The notes under the pieces were generated by a model, which was not told where the DNA came from, ran no database searches, and saw only the letters and a list, made by a program, of their open reading frames with translations. From assembly GCA_017428945.1 (NCBI GenBank), contig JAFRPW010000002.1, forward strand, positions 1 to 32,551: 32,551 bases of DNA, written 5' to 3'. Position 1 is the first letter of the stretch. Each line of letters opens with the position of its first letter. This stretch comes from Bacteroidales bacterium (GTDB taxonomy: Bacteria > Bacteroidota > Bacteroidia > Bacteroidales > UBA932). The translations under genes were made by a program, and so were the position numbers. Of the stretch, positions 13,646 through 21,906 are shown one piece after another.

Positions 13646-15636
13646 TTTTCGAGTGCTTTTCTTACAAGTGAGTCATCTGCAAGGTTGGGGAGAGTTACCT
13701 TAAGTCCGGGTGTTCGGGCCATTTCACGTTCTATCGCGAAGCGTGCGCCTTCGTTCCTGGCCCAGGAGCGGCGGGCAATGCCGTTGTTCACGTCCCAGAA
13801 CAGCATTTCGCGGATGTGGCGGTCAGAGTCTTCGCTGCCGTCTATCACCATGCCGAATCCGCCGTTCATCACCTCGCCCCAGCCTACGCCTCCGCCGTTG
13901 TGGATGGAGACCCACGTTGCGCCGCGGAAGCCGTCGCCGATGACGTTCTGGACGGCCATATCGGCACAGAAGCGGGAGCCGTCGTAGATGTTGGAGGTCT
14001 CGCGGAAGGGGGAGTCCGTGCCGGAGACGTCGTGGTGGTCGCGGCCAAGGACGATGGGGGCGGTGATTTCGCCCTTCCTGATGGCATCGTTGAATGCCAG
14101 GGCTATCTTGGTGCGGCCCTCACAGTCGGCATAAAGGATACGTGCCTGGGAGCCCACTACAAGGTGGTTCCGGCCTGCTTCCTCAATCCAATGGATGTTG
14201 TCGCGCATCTGGCCGGCGATCTCTGCCGGGGCGGTGGCTGCTATCTCTCCAAGGACCTTCATTGCAAGGGCGTCGCTCTTTGCAAGGTCCTGAGGGTCTT
14301 CGCTCATGCATACCCAGCGGAACGGGCCGAATCCGTAGTCGAAGTACATTGGACCCATGATGTCCTGGACGTATGAGGGGTAACGGAAGCTGCCGTCCGG
14401 CTTCAGGATGTCCGCACCGGCGCGGGAGCTTTCCAGGAGGAAGGCGTTGCCGTAGTCGAAGAAGTACATTCCCTTGGCCGTGAGGCGGTTGATGGCGGCT
14501 ACATGACGGCGCAGCGACGCCTGGACAGCCTCCTTGAAGGCTGCCGGGTCATTAGCCATCATGTCTTTGGACTCTTCCAGACTGTAGCCCACGGGGTAGT
14601 ATCCGCCGGCCCAGGGGTTGTGGAGGGATGTCTGGTCGGAGCCGAGGTCTACGTGGACATCCTCGTCGGCAAGGCGCTCCCAGAGGTCCACCACATTGCC
14701 GACGTATGCCAGGGAGACCACTTCCTTTGCGGCAACTGCCTTGCGGATGCGGGCTATGAGCTCCGTGAGGTCTGTGTGGAGCTCGTCCACCCAGCCCTGG
14801 TCCAAGCGCTTCTGAGCGGCCTTGGGATTGATTTCCGCCGTCACGCTCACCACTCCGGCAATGTTTCCCGCCTTTGGCTGGGCGCCGGACATTCCGCCAA
14901 GGCCGGCGGTCACGAAGAGCTTGCCGGCAGGGGATCCGCCCTGCTTGCGGGCTGCGTTCATCACGGTTATGGTGGTGCCGTGCACAATGCCCTGGGGGCC
15001 AATGTACATGTAGCTTCCGGCCGTCATCTGGCCGTACTGGCTCACGCCCATGGCGTTCATGCGCTCCCAGTCATCGGGCTTGGAGTAATTGGGGATTACC
15101 ATGCCGTTGGTGACGATTACGCGCGGAGCGTCCTTGTGGCTGGGGAAGAGGCCCAGCGGATGGCCTGAATACATTACCAGGGTCTGCTCATCGGTCATGG
15201 TGGCAAGGTACTGCATCACCAGACGGTACTGAGCCCAGTTCTGGAAGATGGCGCCGTTGCCGCCGTAGATAATGAGCTCGTGAGGGTGCTGGGCAACCCT
15301 TTCGTCCAGGTTGTTCTGGATCATAGCCATTATGGCAGCGGCCTGGCGGCTCTTTGCCGGGTACTCGTCAATGGGCCTTGCGTATATCTTATAGGAAGGC
15401 CTGTAGCGGTACATGTATATGCGGCCGTAGTCTTCAAGCTCCTTTGCGAATTCAGGCGCTAGCTTTGCGTGAAGTGCCTCGGGGAAGTACCTGAGGGCGT
15501 TTTTCAGCGCCAGCACCTTCTCTTCCGGCTTCAGTATATCCTTGCGCTTTGGCGCATGGTTAATCTCCTTGTCATAGGGTTTTGCCTCCGGCAGCGATGC
15601 CGGAATCCCCATCAGTATTTCTTCTTTGAAGGTCAT
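13642..15636 (-). CDS. hutU: Urocanate hydratase (long form)
   Basis: The 664-residue enzyme converts urocanate to 4-imidazolone-5-propionate using tightly bound NAD+. Key segments are LIIYGGNGAIFQNWAQYRL, VTAGLGGMSGAQPKA (NAD-binding glycine-rich loop), HNPWAGGYYPVGYS and DYGFGPFRWVC. At about 660 residues it is longer than the roughly 550-residue HutU of Proteobacteria and Bacillus and resembles the long form known from animals; the extra length lies in the middle region around the ESKDMMANDPAAFKEAV segment. It overlaps ftcD by ATGA (15633-15636) and hutH by 4 bp. Confidence 0.95.
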   Translation of the reverse strand: MTFKEEILMGIPASLPEAKPYDKEINHAPKRKDILKPEEKVLALKNALRYFPEALHAKLAPEFAKELEDYGRIYMYRYRPSYKIYARPIDEYPAKSRQAAAIMAMIQNNLDERVAQHPHELIIYGGNGAIFQNWAQYRLVMQYLATMTDEQTLVMYSGHPLGLFPSHKDAPRVIVTNGMVIPNYSKPDDWERMNAMGVSQYGQMTAGSYMYIGPQGIVHGTTITVMNAARKQGGSPAGKLFVTAGLGGMSGAQPKAGNIAGVVSVTAEINPKAAQKRLDQGWVDELHTDLTELIARIRKAVAAKEVVSLAYVGNVVDLWERLADEDVHVDLGSDQTSLHNPWAGGYYPVGYSLEESKDMMANDPAAFKEAVQASLRRHVAAINRLTAKGMYFFDYGNAFLLESSRAGADILKPDGSFRYPSYVQDIMGPMYFDYGFGPFRWVCMSEDPQDLAKSDALAMKVLGEIAATAPAEIAGQMRDNIHWIEEAGRNHLVVGSQARILYADCEGRTKIALAFNDAIRKGEITAPIVLGRDHHDVSGTDSPFRETSNIYDGSRFCADMAVQNVIGDGFRGATWVSIHNGGGVGWGEVMNGGFGMVIDGSEDSDRHIREMLFWDVNNGIARRSWARNEGARFAIEREMARTPGLKVTLPNLADDSLVRKALEK

Positions 15637-17282
15637 AGTTCGATGTTTTTGTTTACAGCTTCAAGCACTTGTTCTTCCAGGGCAAGGGCCTCGGTGACGA
15701 TTTCGTCGGCGCGGGCAAGGAGGGGCTTTGCCGGGGCTTTGTCCTGGAGACCGGCGCAGTTGATGCGGACGTTGAGGCGGGCACCCTTGATGCCTGCAAC
15801 TGCGGCAAGGGCGGCCACACCGGCGTCCGATGCGCTTGCGGGGTTGCCCTTCTGTGCCATCTCAAGCGCCAGCGGAAGGGCCTTGAGCGATGTTTCCATG
15901 GTTTCAAGCGGCACTGAGGCTGCGTAAAGGGTGGCTTCTTCCATGGCCTTTTCACGGGCCGCCTTTTCCTGAGGAGTGCCCTTTGGCATGGAGAATACGT
16001 CCATTATGCGGTTGAAGGCTGCAGTGTCCTCGTCAATTAGGGCAAGGAGGCGGTCCACAAGGGCCTGTCCCTTTTCCGCAACGTCGGAGAACTCTTTCCA
16101 GCGGGCGTCCCAGCCCCTTTTGTGGGCCGATAAGTTAGCCACCATGGTGGCAAGTGCCGCTGCCGCTGCGCCCATAGCCGCCGATATGGAGCCGCCTCCC
16201 GGGGCTGCAGATTCCGAAGCGGTTTCCCGGATGAAGCCTTCCAGAGTCATGTCCACAAGGCCTTTCTTTTCATCGGCAATGAGATACTCGATGACCTTTT
16301 CCTTGGGGTTGAAGGGCTTGAGGTCGTCAAGGGACATACTCTTCACGGCGATTTTTATTATTTCTTCCTCGGCTATGCCAAGGGAGCGCTGCTGCTTTTC
16401 AAGGTAGAACTTGCCGGCTTCCGTGAGTACTTTCTTGGGGACTAGACCTACTATCTCGGCACCGGTGACCCTGAGACCCCTGGCCGCGGCTGCGCGGGAG
16501 ACTTCCTCGAAGGCAACGTGCAGGGGGGTGGTGTCAATGTCCGTTATGTTCATGGATACCTGGGCAATGCCGTATTCGTCTATGTACCAGCCGATTGCCT
16601 TGCAGCCTTTGAGAGTTCCGGGAATCCATCCCTCTCCTGAAGGGTTTTTGCGGCCTTTTTCGCGGACGTCGAAGGCAACGGCCATGGCGCGGCGGGTGCT
16701 GGTTGTATTGAGGTTGAAGTTTACGGCTACAAGGAAGTTGCGGGCGCCTACGTTGGTTGCACCGGCCTTGGCCGCGACCTCGTTCCAGGTACCGCCGAAA
16801 TCCGGCTTCTTTGCCGGGTCTTCCATCTTCTTTTGAAGGGCCTCGTACTCGCCCTCACGGCATACGGCAAGGTTTTTCCTCTCAGGGGTAAAGGCTGCTG
16901 CCTCATAGCAGTAGCAAGGGATGCCGAGTTCTTTCCAGAGGCGTTCGGCAAGGCCACGGGCAAGTTTTGCGCATTCTTCCAGAGTGATTCCTGCCACGGG
17001 AATGAGAGGGAGAACGTCGGTTGCGCCGCTGCGGGGGTGCGCACCGTGGTGCTGGCGCATGTCTATGAGTTCCTGGGCCTTCTTTGCGCCCTGGAATGCG
17101 GCTTCCAGAACCGGCTCTGGTGCTCCTACGAATGTAACTACTGTACGGTTTGTGGCTTCTCCCGGATCTACGTCCAGGACCTTGATTCCTTCTACACTTT
17201 TGATTGCTCCCACTATGGCGTCGATTACGGCCATGTCACGGCCTTCGCTGTAGTTGGGAACACATTCGATGATTGGTGTCAT
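15633..17282 (-). CDS. ftcD: Bifunctional glutamate formiminotransferase / formimino-THF cyclodeaminase
   Basis: The 549-residue fusion finishes histidine degradation: it moves the formimino group of formiminoglutamate to THF, releasing glutamate, and then cyclises formimino-THF to 5,10-methenyl-THF plus ammonia. The formiminotransferase part (about 1-325) starts ECVPNYSEGRD and has the catalytic His82 in HHGAHPRSGATDVLP. The cyclodeaminase part (about 345-549) contains ESAAPGGGSISAAMGA (Pro361-Ser365 region). I set the start at 17282 because the hut -7 box lies only 22 bp upstream; an in-frame ATG at 17315 lies upstream of the transcription start. It is the first gene of the operon. Confidence 0.95.
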   Translation of the reverse strand: MTPIIECVPNYSEGRDMAVIDAIVGAIKSVEGIKVLDVDPGEATNRTVVTFVGAPEPVLEAAFQGAKKAQELIDMRQHHGAHPRSGATDVLPLIPVAGITLEECAKLARGLAERLWKELGIPCYCYEAAAFTPERKNLAVCREGEYEALQKKMEDPAKKPDFGGTWNEVAAKAGATNVGARNFLVAVNFNLNTTSTRRAMAVAFDVREKGRKNPSGEGWIPGTLKGCKAIGWYIDEYGIAQVSMNITDIDTTPLHVAFEEVSRAAAARGLRVTGAEIVGLVPKKVLTEAGKFYLEKQQRSLGIAEEEIIKIAVKSMSLDDLKPFNPKEKVIEYLIADEKKGLVDMTLEGFIRETASESAAPGGGSISAAMGAAAAALATMVANLSAHKRGWDARWKEFSDVAEKGQALVDRLLALIDEDTAAFNRIMDVFSMPKGTPQEKAAREKAMEEATLYAASVPLETMETSLKALPLALEMAQKGNPASASDAGVAALAAVAGIKGARLNVRINCAGLQDKAPAKPLLARADEIVTEALALEEQVLEAVNKNIEL

Positions 17283-17303
17283 GGTTATAGTTTTAATGGG
17301 ACC

Positions 17304-17334
17304 CAAAGATAGCATTTTTCCCCGGATTTACAAA
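17304..17334 (-). promoter_or_regulatory. Promoter of the hut operon
   Basis: TTTG (17334-17331) and TATCTTTG (17311-17304) on the minus strand are spaced exactly 19 bp apart, a near-ideal Bacteroidota housekeeping promoter. The leader to the ftcD ATG would be only about 15 nt. A palindrome sits 2 bp upstream of the -33 element. Confidence 0.85.
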
Positions 17335-17336
17335 TA

Positions 17337-17353
17337 TTGGAAAGCCTTTCCAA
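17337..17353. promoter_or_regulatory. Palindrome upstream of hut promoter, possible operator
   Basis: TTGGAAAG (17337-17344) and CTTTCCAA (17346-17353) are perfectly complementary around one central base. The site lies immediately upstream of the -33 box of the hut operon and between hut and the divergent HNH gene. Its position suits an activator site or a regulator shared by both directions. No hut regulator gene is present in the window. Confidence 0.45.
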
Positions 17354-17413
17354 AAATGGGAAAACTGCTTCTGAAGCGCTTCCTTTGCACAAAACTCTTA
17401 AAACCAAAGAACT

Positions 17414-17809
17414 ATGAAACGTCAGAACAACACCCGTGAACGCCTGCTCCAGGAGAGCGCAGGCTGCTGCATCTACTGCGGCCATCCCCTTACAATTGAA
17501 ACCATGGAAACGGACCACATCGTCCCGCGCTCCAAAGGCGGGAGCGGAGACTACTCCAACAAGGTCTGCGCATGTCCCCGCTGCAATGCGGAGAAGGCAG
17601 ACATGGACGTCCGTGATTTCATTGACTCCATGCCCCCCAAAAAGCAGAGGGCGTACGAAAACCGCCTCATGACCCTGTTCGAGCAGGGAAAACTCAGGGC
17701 AGAGAAATGGGACCTTCTGGACCCGGTGGTCCCGCGCGCGCATACTGACATAATGGCAGATTGTCCGAATTGGCAGATAATTTGCTATCTTTGCGGCGAA
17801 TTTATTTGA
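17414..17809 (+). CDS. HNH endonuclease-like protein
   Basis: The 131-residue protein has a HNH/zinc-ribbon core: GCCIYCGHPL (Cys19, Cys22), METDHIVPRSKGGSGDYSN (Asp34-His35 and Asn49) and ACPRCNAEK (Cys54, Cys57). The four cysteines hold a structural zinc and the His-Asn pair binds the catalytic metal. The C-terminal 70 residues are not diagnostic. It is probably a nuclease of unknown target; similar small HNH proteins occur scattered in Bacteroidota chromosomes without a restriction partner. It diverges from the hut operon, and its last codons run through the grpE promoter. Confidence 0.82.
   Translation: MKRQNNTRERLLQESAGCCIYCGHPLTIETMETDHIVPRSKGGSGDYSNKVCACPRCNAEKADMDVRDFIDSMPPKKQRAYENRLMTLFEQGKLRAEKWDLLDPVVPRAHTDIMADCPNWQIICYLCGEFI
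17786..17793 (+). promoter_or_regulatory. -7 box of grpE-dnaJ
   Basis: TATCTTTG at 17786-17793 fits the -7 consensus and lies 18 bp before the grpE ATG at 17812, giving a very short leader. A TTG at 17761-17763 is the nearest -33 candidate, with a longer gap than usual. The box overlaps the 3' coding end of the HNH gene. I see no CIRCE-type inverted repeat. Confidence 0.7.
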
Positions 17810-17811
17810 TT

Positions 17812-18360
17812 ATGGCAGAGAAAAAGAATAAGGAAGTGCCGGAAGGCAAGAAAATGGCAGCGCTGGAAGCGCGTGTGGAAGGTCTTAACAATCAGCTTGA
17901 AGAGGCTTCCCAAAAGCTTGAAGAGGCCCAGAAACAGGCCTCTGACGCCAAGGCGGACTACCTCCGTCTCATGGCAGAGTTCGATACCTTCCGCCGCCGC
18001 ACGGCAGAGGAAAAGTTTGCCCTCGTGGGCAGCGCATCGGCAGACACCATAAAAGGCCTTCTTCCCATCCTGGACGACTGCGAGATAGCCCTTGCTGCCC
18101 TGGAAAAGAGCCAGGACAGCGCAGCCGCCAAGGAAGGCACGGAAATGATTTTCGGGAAATTAACGGCGTACCTCAAGACCAAAGGCCTCGAGAAAATCGA
18201 GGCCAAGGGCGCCGATTTCGATACTGAGGTTCACGAGGCCGTCACCACCTTCCCGGCGCCTTCAGAGGAGCTCAAGGGCAAGGTGATAGACGTTGTCCAG
18301 ACGGGCTATACTCTGGGCGGAAAGGTTCTCAGGTATGCTAAAGTTGTTGTAGGAGCATAA
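17812..18360 (+). CDS. grpE: Nucleotide exchange factor GrpE
   Basis: The 182-residue cochaperone releases ADP from DnaK. An N-terminal coiled coil (about 20-60; [20 protein letters not shown]) leads to [20 protein letters not shown], the family signature helix, and the C-terminal beta domain ends in [20 protein letters not shown], which matches GrpE proteins well. The start at 17812 follows the -7 box by 18 bp. It is separated from dnaJ by 4 bp, so the two form one operon; dnaK is not in the window. Confidence 0.96.
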   Translation: MAEKKNKEVPEGKKMAALEARVEGLNNQLEEASQKLEEAQKQASDAKADYLRLMAEFDTFRRRTAEEKFALVGSASADTIKGLLPILDDCEIALAALEKSQDSAAAKEGTEMIFGKLTAYLKTKGLEKIEAKGADFDTEVHEAVTTFPAPSEELKGKVIDVVQTGYTLGGKVLRYAKVVVGA

Positions 18361-18364
18361 CGCT

Positions 18365-19555
18365 ATGGCTGGCAAGAGAGATTACTACGAGGTCCTTGGA
18401 GTGGACAAGAAGGCATCGGCGGAAGAGATAAAGTCCGCCTACCGCAAACTTGCCCTCAAGTGGCACCCGGACCGCTGGGTAAACGGCACAGATGCGGAGA
18501 AGAAGACCGCAGAAGAGAACTTCAAGGAAGCTGCTGAAGCATATTCCATACTGTCAGACCCTGACAAAAGGGCAAAGTACGACCAGTTTGGATTCGCCGC
18601 AGAGCAGATGGGCGGCGGCGCCGGCGGGTTCGACTTCGGCGGCATGGACATCAACGACTTCCTGCGCAACATCTTCGGCGGAAGTTTCGGCTTCGATTTC
18701 GGAGGCGGCGGGTTCAATTTCGGAGGTTTCGGAGGCGGATCGGATTCCGGTACCCACGTAGTCCGCGGCCGTGACATCCGTACCAGCGTAAAACTCACCC
18801 TGGAGGAGATTGCAAACGGCTGTGTAAAGGAGGTTTCCATTGAACGCGCACGTCCCTGCCCGGACTGCGGCGGCAAAGGAGCCAAGAGCGATTCCGACAT
18901 CAAAACCTGCCCTACATGCGGCGGTCAGGGCCGCGTAAGGCAGCAGACCAGGGGCATCTTCGGAATTGGCTATACCATCGGCACGTGCCCTCAGTGCAGG
19001 GGGGAGGGAAAGATTATCTCCAATCCCTGCCGCAGGTGTAACGGAACCGGCCTTGAGAGGCGCCGGGAAACCGTCCGCGTGAACATTCCCGCAGGCGTAG
19101 AGGACGGCATGCAGATAACCGTAAGAGGGGAGGGCCACAGCGCTCCTCACGGCGGCCAGAACGGAGACCTTCTTGTTGTAATCAACGAGATTGCCCACCC
19201 TCAGCTCCAGAGGGACGGAAACAACCTCTTCTATACCCGTGTGATATCCGTCATGGACGCCATGCTGGGTGCGGAAATCAGCGTTCCCTGCATAGACGGC
19301 AGCACAAAGCTGAAGGTAGAGCCCGGTACGCAGTCCGGCACCGTAGTGAAGCTTCGCGGCAAAGGCCTTCCAAGCGTCCAGGGTTATGGCCGCGGCACCG
19401 GTGACATGTACGTCAAGTTCCAGGTATGGGTGCCCCACAAATTGTCCAGGAGTGAGAAAGAGGCCCTTGAGAATTTGCGCGGCAGCTCTAGTTTTACCCC
19501 GGATCTCACGCGTGAAGACAAGGCCACCTTCGACAAGGTGAAAAATATTTACTAA
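18365..19555 (+). CDS. dnaJ: Chaperone protein DnaJ
   Basis: The 396-residue DnaJ has the full class I layout. The J domain (1-70) carries the HPD motif at 34-36, which stimulates DnaK ATPase. A Gly/Phe-rich linker follows (about 80-125; [20 protein letters not shown]). The zinc-binding domain has four CxxCxGxG repeats: [24 protein letters not shown] and CRRCNGTG. The C-terminal substrate-binding domain follows. The J domain has a slightly longer loop after HPD ([15 protein letters not shown]), seen in many Bacteroidota DnaJ proteins. It follows grpE by 4 bp. Confidence 0.96.
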   Translation: MAGKRDYYEVLGVDKKASAEEIKSAYRKLALKWHPDRWVNGTDAEKKTAEENFKEAAEAYSILSDPDKRAKYDQFGFAAEQMGGGAGGFDFGGMDINDFLRNIFGGSFGFDFGGGGFNFGGFGGGSDSGTHVVRGRDIRTSVKLTLEEIANGCVKEVSIERARPCPDCGGKGAKSDSDIKTCPTCGGQGRVRQQTRGIFGIGYTIGTCPQCRGEGKIISNPCRRCNGTGLERRRETVRVNIPAGVEDGMQITVRGEGHSAPHGGQNGDLLVVINEIAHPQLQRDGNNLFYTRVISVMDAMLGAEISVPCIDGSTKLKVEPGTQSGTVVKLRGKGLPSVQGYGRGTGDMYVKFQVWVPHKLSRSEKEALENLRGSSSFTPDLTREDKATFDKVKNIY

Positions 19556-19570
19556 TTTCTTTGGAAATCT

Positions 19571-19601
19571 TTTGGAACTTCGGGAAAAGTTTGTATCTTT
19601 G
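19571..19601 (+). promoter_or_regulatory. Promoter of rplS
   Basis: TTTG (19571-19574) and TATCTTTG (19594-19601) are spaced exactly 19 bp. Transcription should start near 19606-19609, leaving a leader of about 65 nt. The leader contains GCAAC (19619-19623) and GTTGC (19648-19652), which could pair and form a ribosomal-protein leader hairpin. Confidence 0.82.
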
Positions 19602-19672
19602 CAGTCCCAAAAAATACAGCAACCTCTTGCAGGAGCCAAACCGCAAAGTTGCACTTAAGAAGAATTAGTACT

Positions 19673-20044
19673 ATGGATTTGATTAAAATTGCAGAGCAGG
19701 CTTTCCAGAATGAGAAAGTCGCCTCCTATCCGGAGTTCAAGGCCGGTGACACAATCACCGTGACCTACAGAATCAAGGAAGGTGATAAGGAGAGACTCCA
19801 GAAATTCCGTGGAGTAGTTATCCAGATAAAGGGTATGGATCCCTTCACCAGGACATTCACTGTCCGCAAGGTATCCAGCGGCGTAGGTGTTGAAAGGATT
19901 TTCCCCTACCAGTCCCCGTTCATTGACAGCATCGAGGTAAACAAGGTCGGTAAGGTTCGCCGCGCACGCATCTTCTACCTCCGTGATCTCACCGGCAAGA
20001 AGGCCCGCATCAAGGAAAAGGTCTACTCTGCAGAAAAAGAATAA
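19673..20044 (+). CDS. rplS: 50S ribosomal protein L19
   Basis: The 123-residue protein is ribosomal protein L19, which sits at the 30S-50S interface. [20 protein letters not shown], then [13 protein letters not shown] and [20 protein letters not shown], are the family core, and [20 protein letters not shown] leads to the basic C-terminus [10 protein letters not shown] chose the start MDLIKIAEQ at 19673; an ATG at 19649 would add residues unlike the family. It has its own promoter and lies 16 bp upstream of tRNA-Arg with no promoter between them, so it may be co-transcribed with the tRNA. Confidence 0.97.
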   Translation: MDLIKIAEQAFQNEKVASYPEFKAGDTITVTYRIKEGDKERLQKFRGVVIQIKGMDPFTRTFTVRKVSSGVGVERIFPYQSPFIDSIEVNKVGKVRRARIFYLRDLTGKKARIKEKVYSAEKE

Positions 20045-20060
20045 GGCCACAAGGCCAAAC

Positions 20061-20134
20061 GGCTCCTTAGCTCAATTGAATAGAGCATTTGACTACGGAT
20101 CAAAAGGTTACAGGTTTGAGTCCTGTAGGAGTCA
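20061..20134 (+). tRNA. tRNA-Arg, anticodon ACG
   Basis: The cloverleaf is clear: acceptor GGCTCCT/AGGAGTC, D stem GCTC/GAGC, anticodon stem TTTGA/TCAAA with loop CTACGGA, and T arm ACAGG/CCTGT with loop TTTGAGT, discriminator A at 20134. The anticodon ACG (20095-20097) is the usual arginine inosine anticodon. CCA is not encoded (CTAG follows). It begins 16 bp after the rplS stop and is followed by a terminator. Confidence 0.93.
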
Positions 20135-20138
20135 CTAG

Positions 20139-20173
20139 AAAACCCCGTCTGGCACGCGTCAGATGGGTTTTTT
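20139..20173 (+). terminator. Rho-independent terminator after tRNA-Arg
   Basis: AACCC (20141-20145) and TCTG (20148-20151) pair with CAGA (20160-20163) and GGGTT (20165-20169) around an 8-nt loop, with a small internal bulge. The hairpin runs into six T residues (20168-20173). It ends the rplS/tRNA-Arg transcript just before the convergent ATPase gene. Confidence 0.78.
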
Positions 20174-20184
20174 CTTTATTTCAA

Positions 20185-21489
20185 TTACCATTTCAAGCAA
20201 CCGAGCGGTATAACCTTGACGCTGTCCTGGCGGGTATATGCCATCTTGCCACCGGTGAGTACGATGAGTAGGTCGGGCTCTCGGATGGGATTCTGCTTTT
20301 CTTCCTTGTTATGCTCACAGATTAGGCGTACAATCTCTTTCAAGTGGGAAGCTCCGTCTTCAATCTCGGCGCTGCCCAACTTGCATTCAATGAGGGCATA
20401 GCGACCGTCACCAAGATGTAGCACAAGATCCGACTCCAGATTGTAACGGTCACGGAAGTAAGATAACTCGCCACGCTGTTGTTGGGAATAGGCACGTAAA
20501 TCACGTGCACACATATTCTCAAAAACGAAACCGAAGGTCTTTAACTGCGTCTGCAGTGCTTCAGGAGCTAGCCCTAAGGCTGCTACTGCTATTGATGGAT
20601 CAATGAACTCCCGCTTTAGACCGCTGCGGATGGCTGTTTTACTGCGGATAGGCGGGCACCATGCTTCGATGTCTTTAATGACAAAGAGCCGATTGAACAC
20701 ATCCAGATAATCATCCATCGTATCCATCGATACGCTGAACTCCCCTGAACTGGTAATATCGGCAAGAATGGCTGTCTTCTTGGTCAGCGTTGAAACGTTG
20801 CGAGCATATGAACGAAGAATCATCCGGGCTATCCGTTCATTGCGCTTAACGCCGTCTATGCGGTTGATATCATCCGAGCAAAGCGTATTGATATACTCCT
20901 GGGCTGTGAGCAGCCTGGCCACATCTGTCCTAGCCTTTAGGGAAGCAGGCCATCCACCGCGGCAGGCAAGGAAGATAAGGTCTTCTACCGAGAGAGGAGA
21001 CAGGGCTCCATCGAAGTCATAATCAGGGTCGTCAAATAGACGTTGCAGGGAGACTTCACCGCTGGATTCCTTGGATTCCCAAAGGCTCATCGGATACATC
21101 TTCATTTTGGCGATACGACCAGTTCCGGAATGCTTGATTTCCTCTTTATTCACGGCGTTTGAGCCAGTGAGGATGTATAGACCCACATCCGTGCGCCCGT
21201 CCACGTCATTTCTAACCGTATCCCAAAGTACGGGCGCATCCTGCCACTCGTCAATCAGGCGAGGATTCGCGCCCTTTAGAAGGAGGGACGGCTTAGTCGC
21301 AGCGGTGGCCAGATACTCTGAGGCATTATCCGGATCTTGCATTTTGATAATACTCTTTGCGTGCTGGCTGGCTGTAGTGGTCTTGCCGCACCACTTGGGC
21401 CCCTCAATAAGAACAGCACCGAACCCATCCAGTCTATCCATCAGCATCCTATCTGCAGCTCTTTCAAGATAATCCATATAGTCTTTCAT
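20185..21489 (-). CDS. AAA ATPase with DUF4143 domain (copy 1)
   Basis: The 434-residue protein has an N-terminal AAA_14-type ATPase and a C-terminal DUF4143 domain. Walker A is GPKWCGKT (30-37), Walker B is RLIDEW (Asp80-Glu81), and LTGSNA is the sensor segment. The C-terminal part contains YFRDRYNLESDLVLHLGDG followed by ALIECKLG, an Asp...Glu-x-Lys pattern like PD-(D/E)XK nuclease folds. Cellular roles are largely unknown; proposed roles include defence, toxin-like or mobile-element functions. A second, only distantly similar copy is at 27190-28617. It has its own promoter with a 23-bp-period repeat array directly upstream, and it converges on tRNA-Arg. Confidence 0.88.
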   Translation of the reverse strand: MKDYMDYLERAADRMLMDRLDGFGAVLIEGPKWCGKTTTASQHAKSIIKMQDPDNASEYLATAATKPSLLLKGANPRLIDEWQDAPVLWDTVRNDVDGRTDVGLYILTGSNAVNKEEIKHSGTGRIAKMKMYPMSLWESKESSGEVSLQRLFDDPDYDFDGALSPLSVEDLIFLACRGGWPASLKARTDVARLLTAQEYINTLCSDDINRIDGVKRNERIARMILRSYARNVSTLTKKTAILADITSSGEFSVSMDTMDDYLDVFNRLFVIKDIEAWCPPIRSKTAIRSGLKREFIDPSIAVAALGLAPEALQTQLKTFGFVFENMCARDLRAYSQQQRGELSYFRDRYNLESDLVLHLGDGRYALIECKLGSAEIEDGASHLKEIVRLICEHNKEEKQNPIREPDLLIVLTGGKMAYTRQDSVKVIPLGCLKW

Positions 21490-21502
21490 CTATTTTCTCT
21501 GC

Positions 21503-21533
21503 CAAAGGTACGACTAATTCTTGAAATTCCAAC
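21503..21533 (-). promoter_or_regulatory. Promoter of DUF4143 ATPase copy 1
   Basis: On the minus strand GTTG (21533-21530) and TACCTTTG (21510-21503) are 19 bp apart. The transcript would start about 7 bp before the ATG region, giving a leader of 5-10 nt. The 23-bp-period repeat array begins 4 bp upstream of the -33 element. Confidence 0.7.
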
Positions 21534-21536
21534 AGC

Positions 21537-21628
21537 TAATCGGAACTTTTGTGGTATTTTGTCCGGTGTTTTTGCGGTAATTTGATAGTAATATTTGTGG
21601 CATTTTAATCGGAACTTTTGCGGTATTC
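21537..21628. repeat. Four-unit 23-bp-period repeat array upstream of ATPase copy 1
   Basis: The plus-strand kernel TTTTGYGG recurs with its G at 21551, 21574, 21597 and 21620, exactly 23 bp apart each time. The core around it, about TTTTGYGGTATTT, is conserved with changes and the remaining 9 bp vary. The variable part CGGAAC is shared by the first and last unit: TAATCGGAACTTTTG at 21537 and at 21606. The units alternate a conserved core with a variable spacer, but they are too short for a CRISPR. Confidence 0.65.
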
Positions 21629-21727
21629 CTCCATTATAATGCAACCCTATGCAATGTGCTAAATGCTTCTTCTTAGGCAAATTTAACAAATAATAATTAG
21701 AATGCCGAATGTATTTGTAACTTCCCC

Positions 21728-21906
21728 TCACAACACATAATCCAACCTCATCACCTTCACTGGCCGCTCACCACACCTATACAGCTGACTCAGCCAGTTC
21801 ACCTCGCCGGTGTCTCGGAAGCCGCATCTCTCCATCACGCGGCCGGAGGCGGGGTTGTCCACTTGTTGAAGCACCAATCTATCATGGCCCGAAGCGCCTC
21901 GGTTCA
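21728..21906 (-). pseudogene. Decayed GNAT acetyltransferase fragment
   Basis: The minus strand encodes the C-terminal part of a paralogue of the GNAT gene at 1001-1525. From the stop at 21728 it reads back through GERPVKVMRLDYVL and VDNPASGRVMERCGF, nearly the same as the intact gene. Upstream, EALRAMIDWCFN is present, but about 34 bp between this segment and VDNPASG are missing, which shifts the frame. A further small deletion lies near 21900, and the N-terminal 100 or so residues are absent. It is a dead copy. Confidence 0.85.

Noticed and set aside
12662-13987. Long plus-strand frame opposite hutH/hutU
   Set aside because: Antisense shadow; hutH and hutU motifs on the minus strand are unambiguous.
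18554-19654. Long minus-strand frame opposite dnaJ
   Set aside because: Antisense shadow of dnaJ, with no family features.
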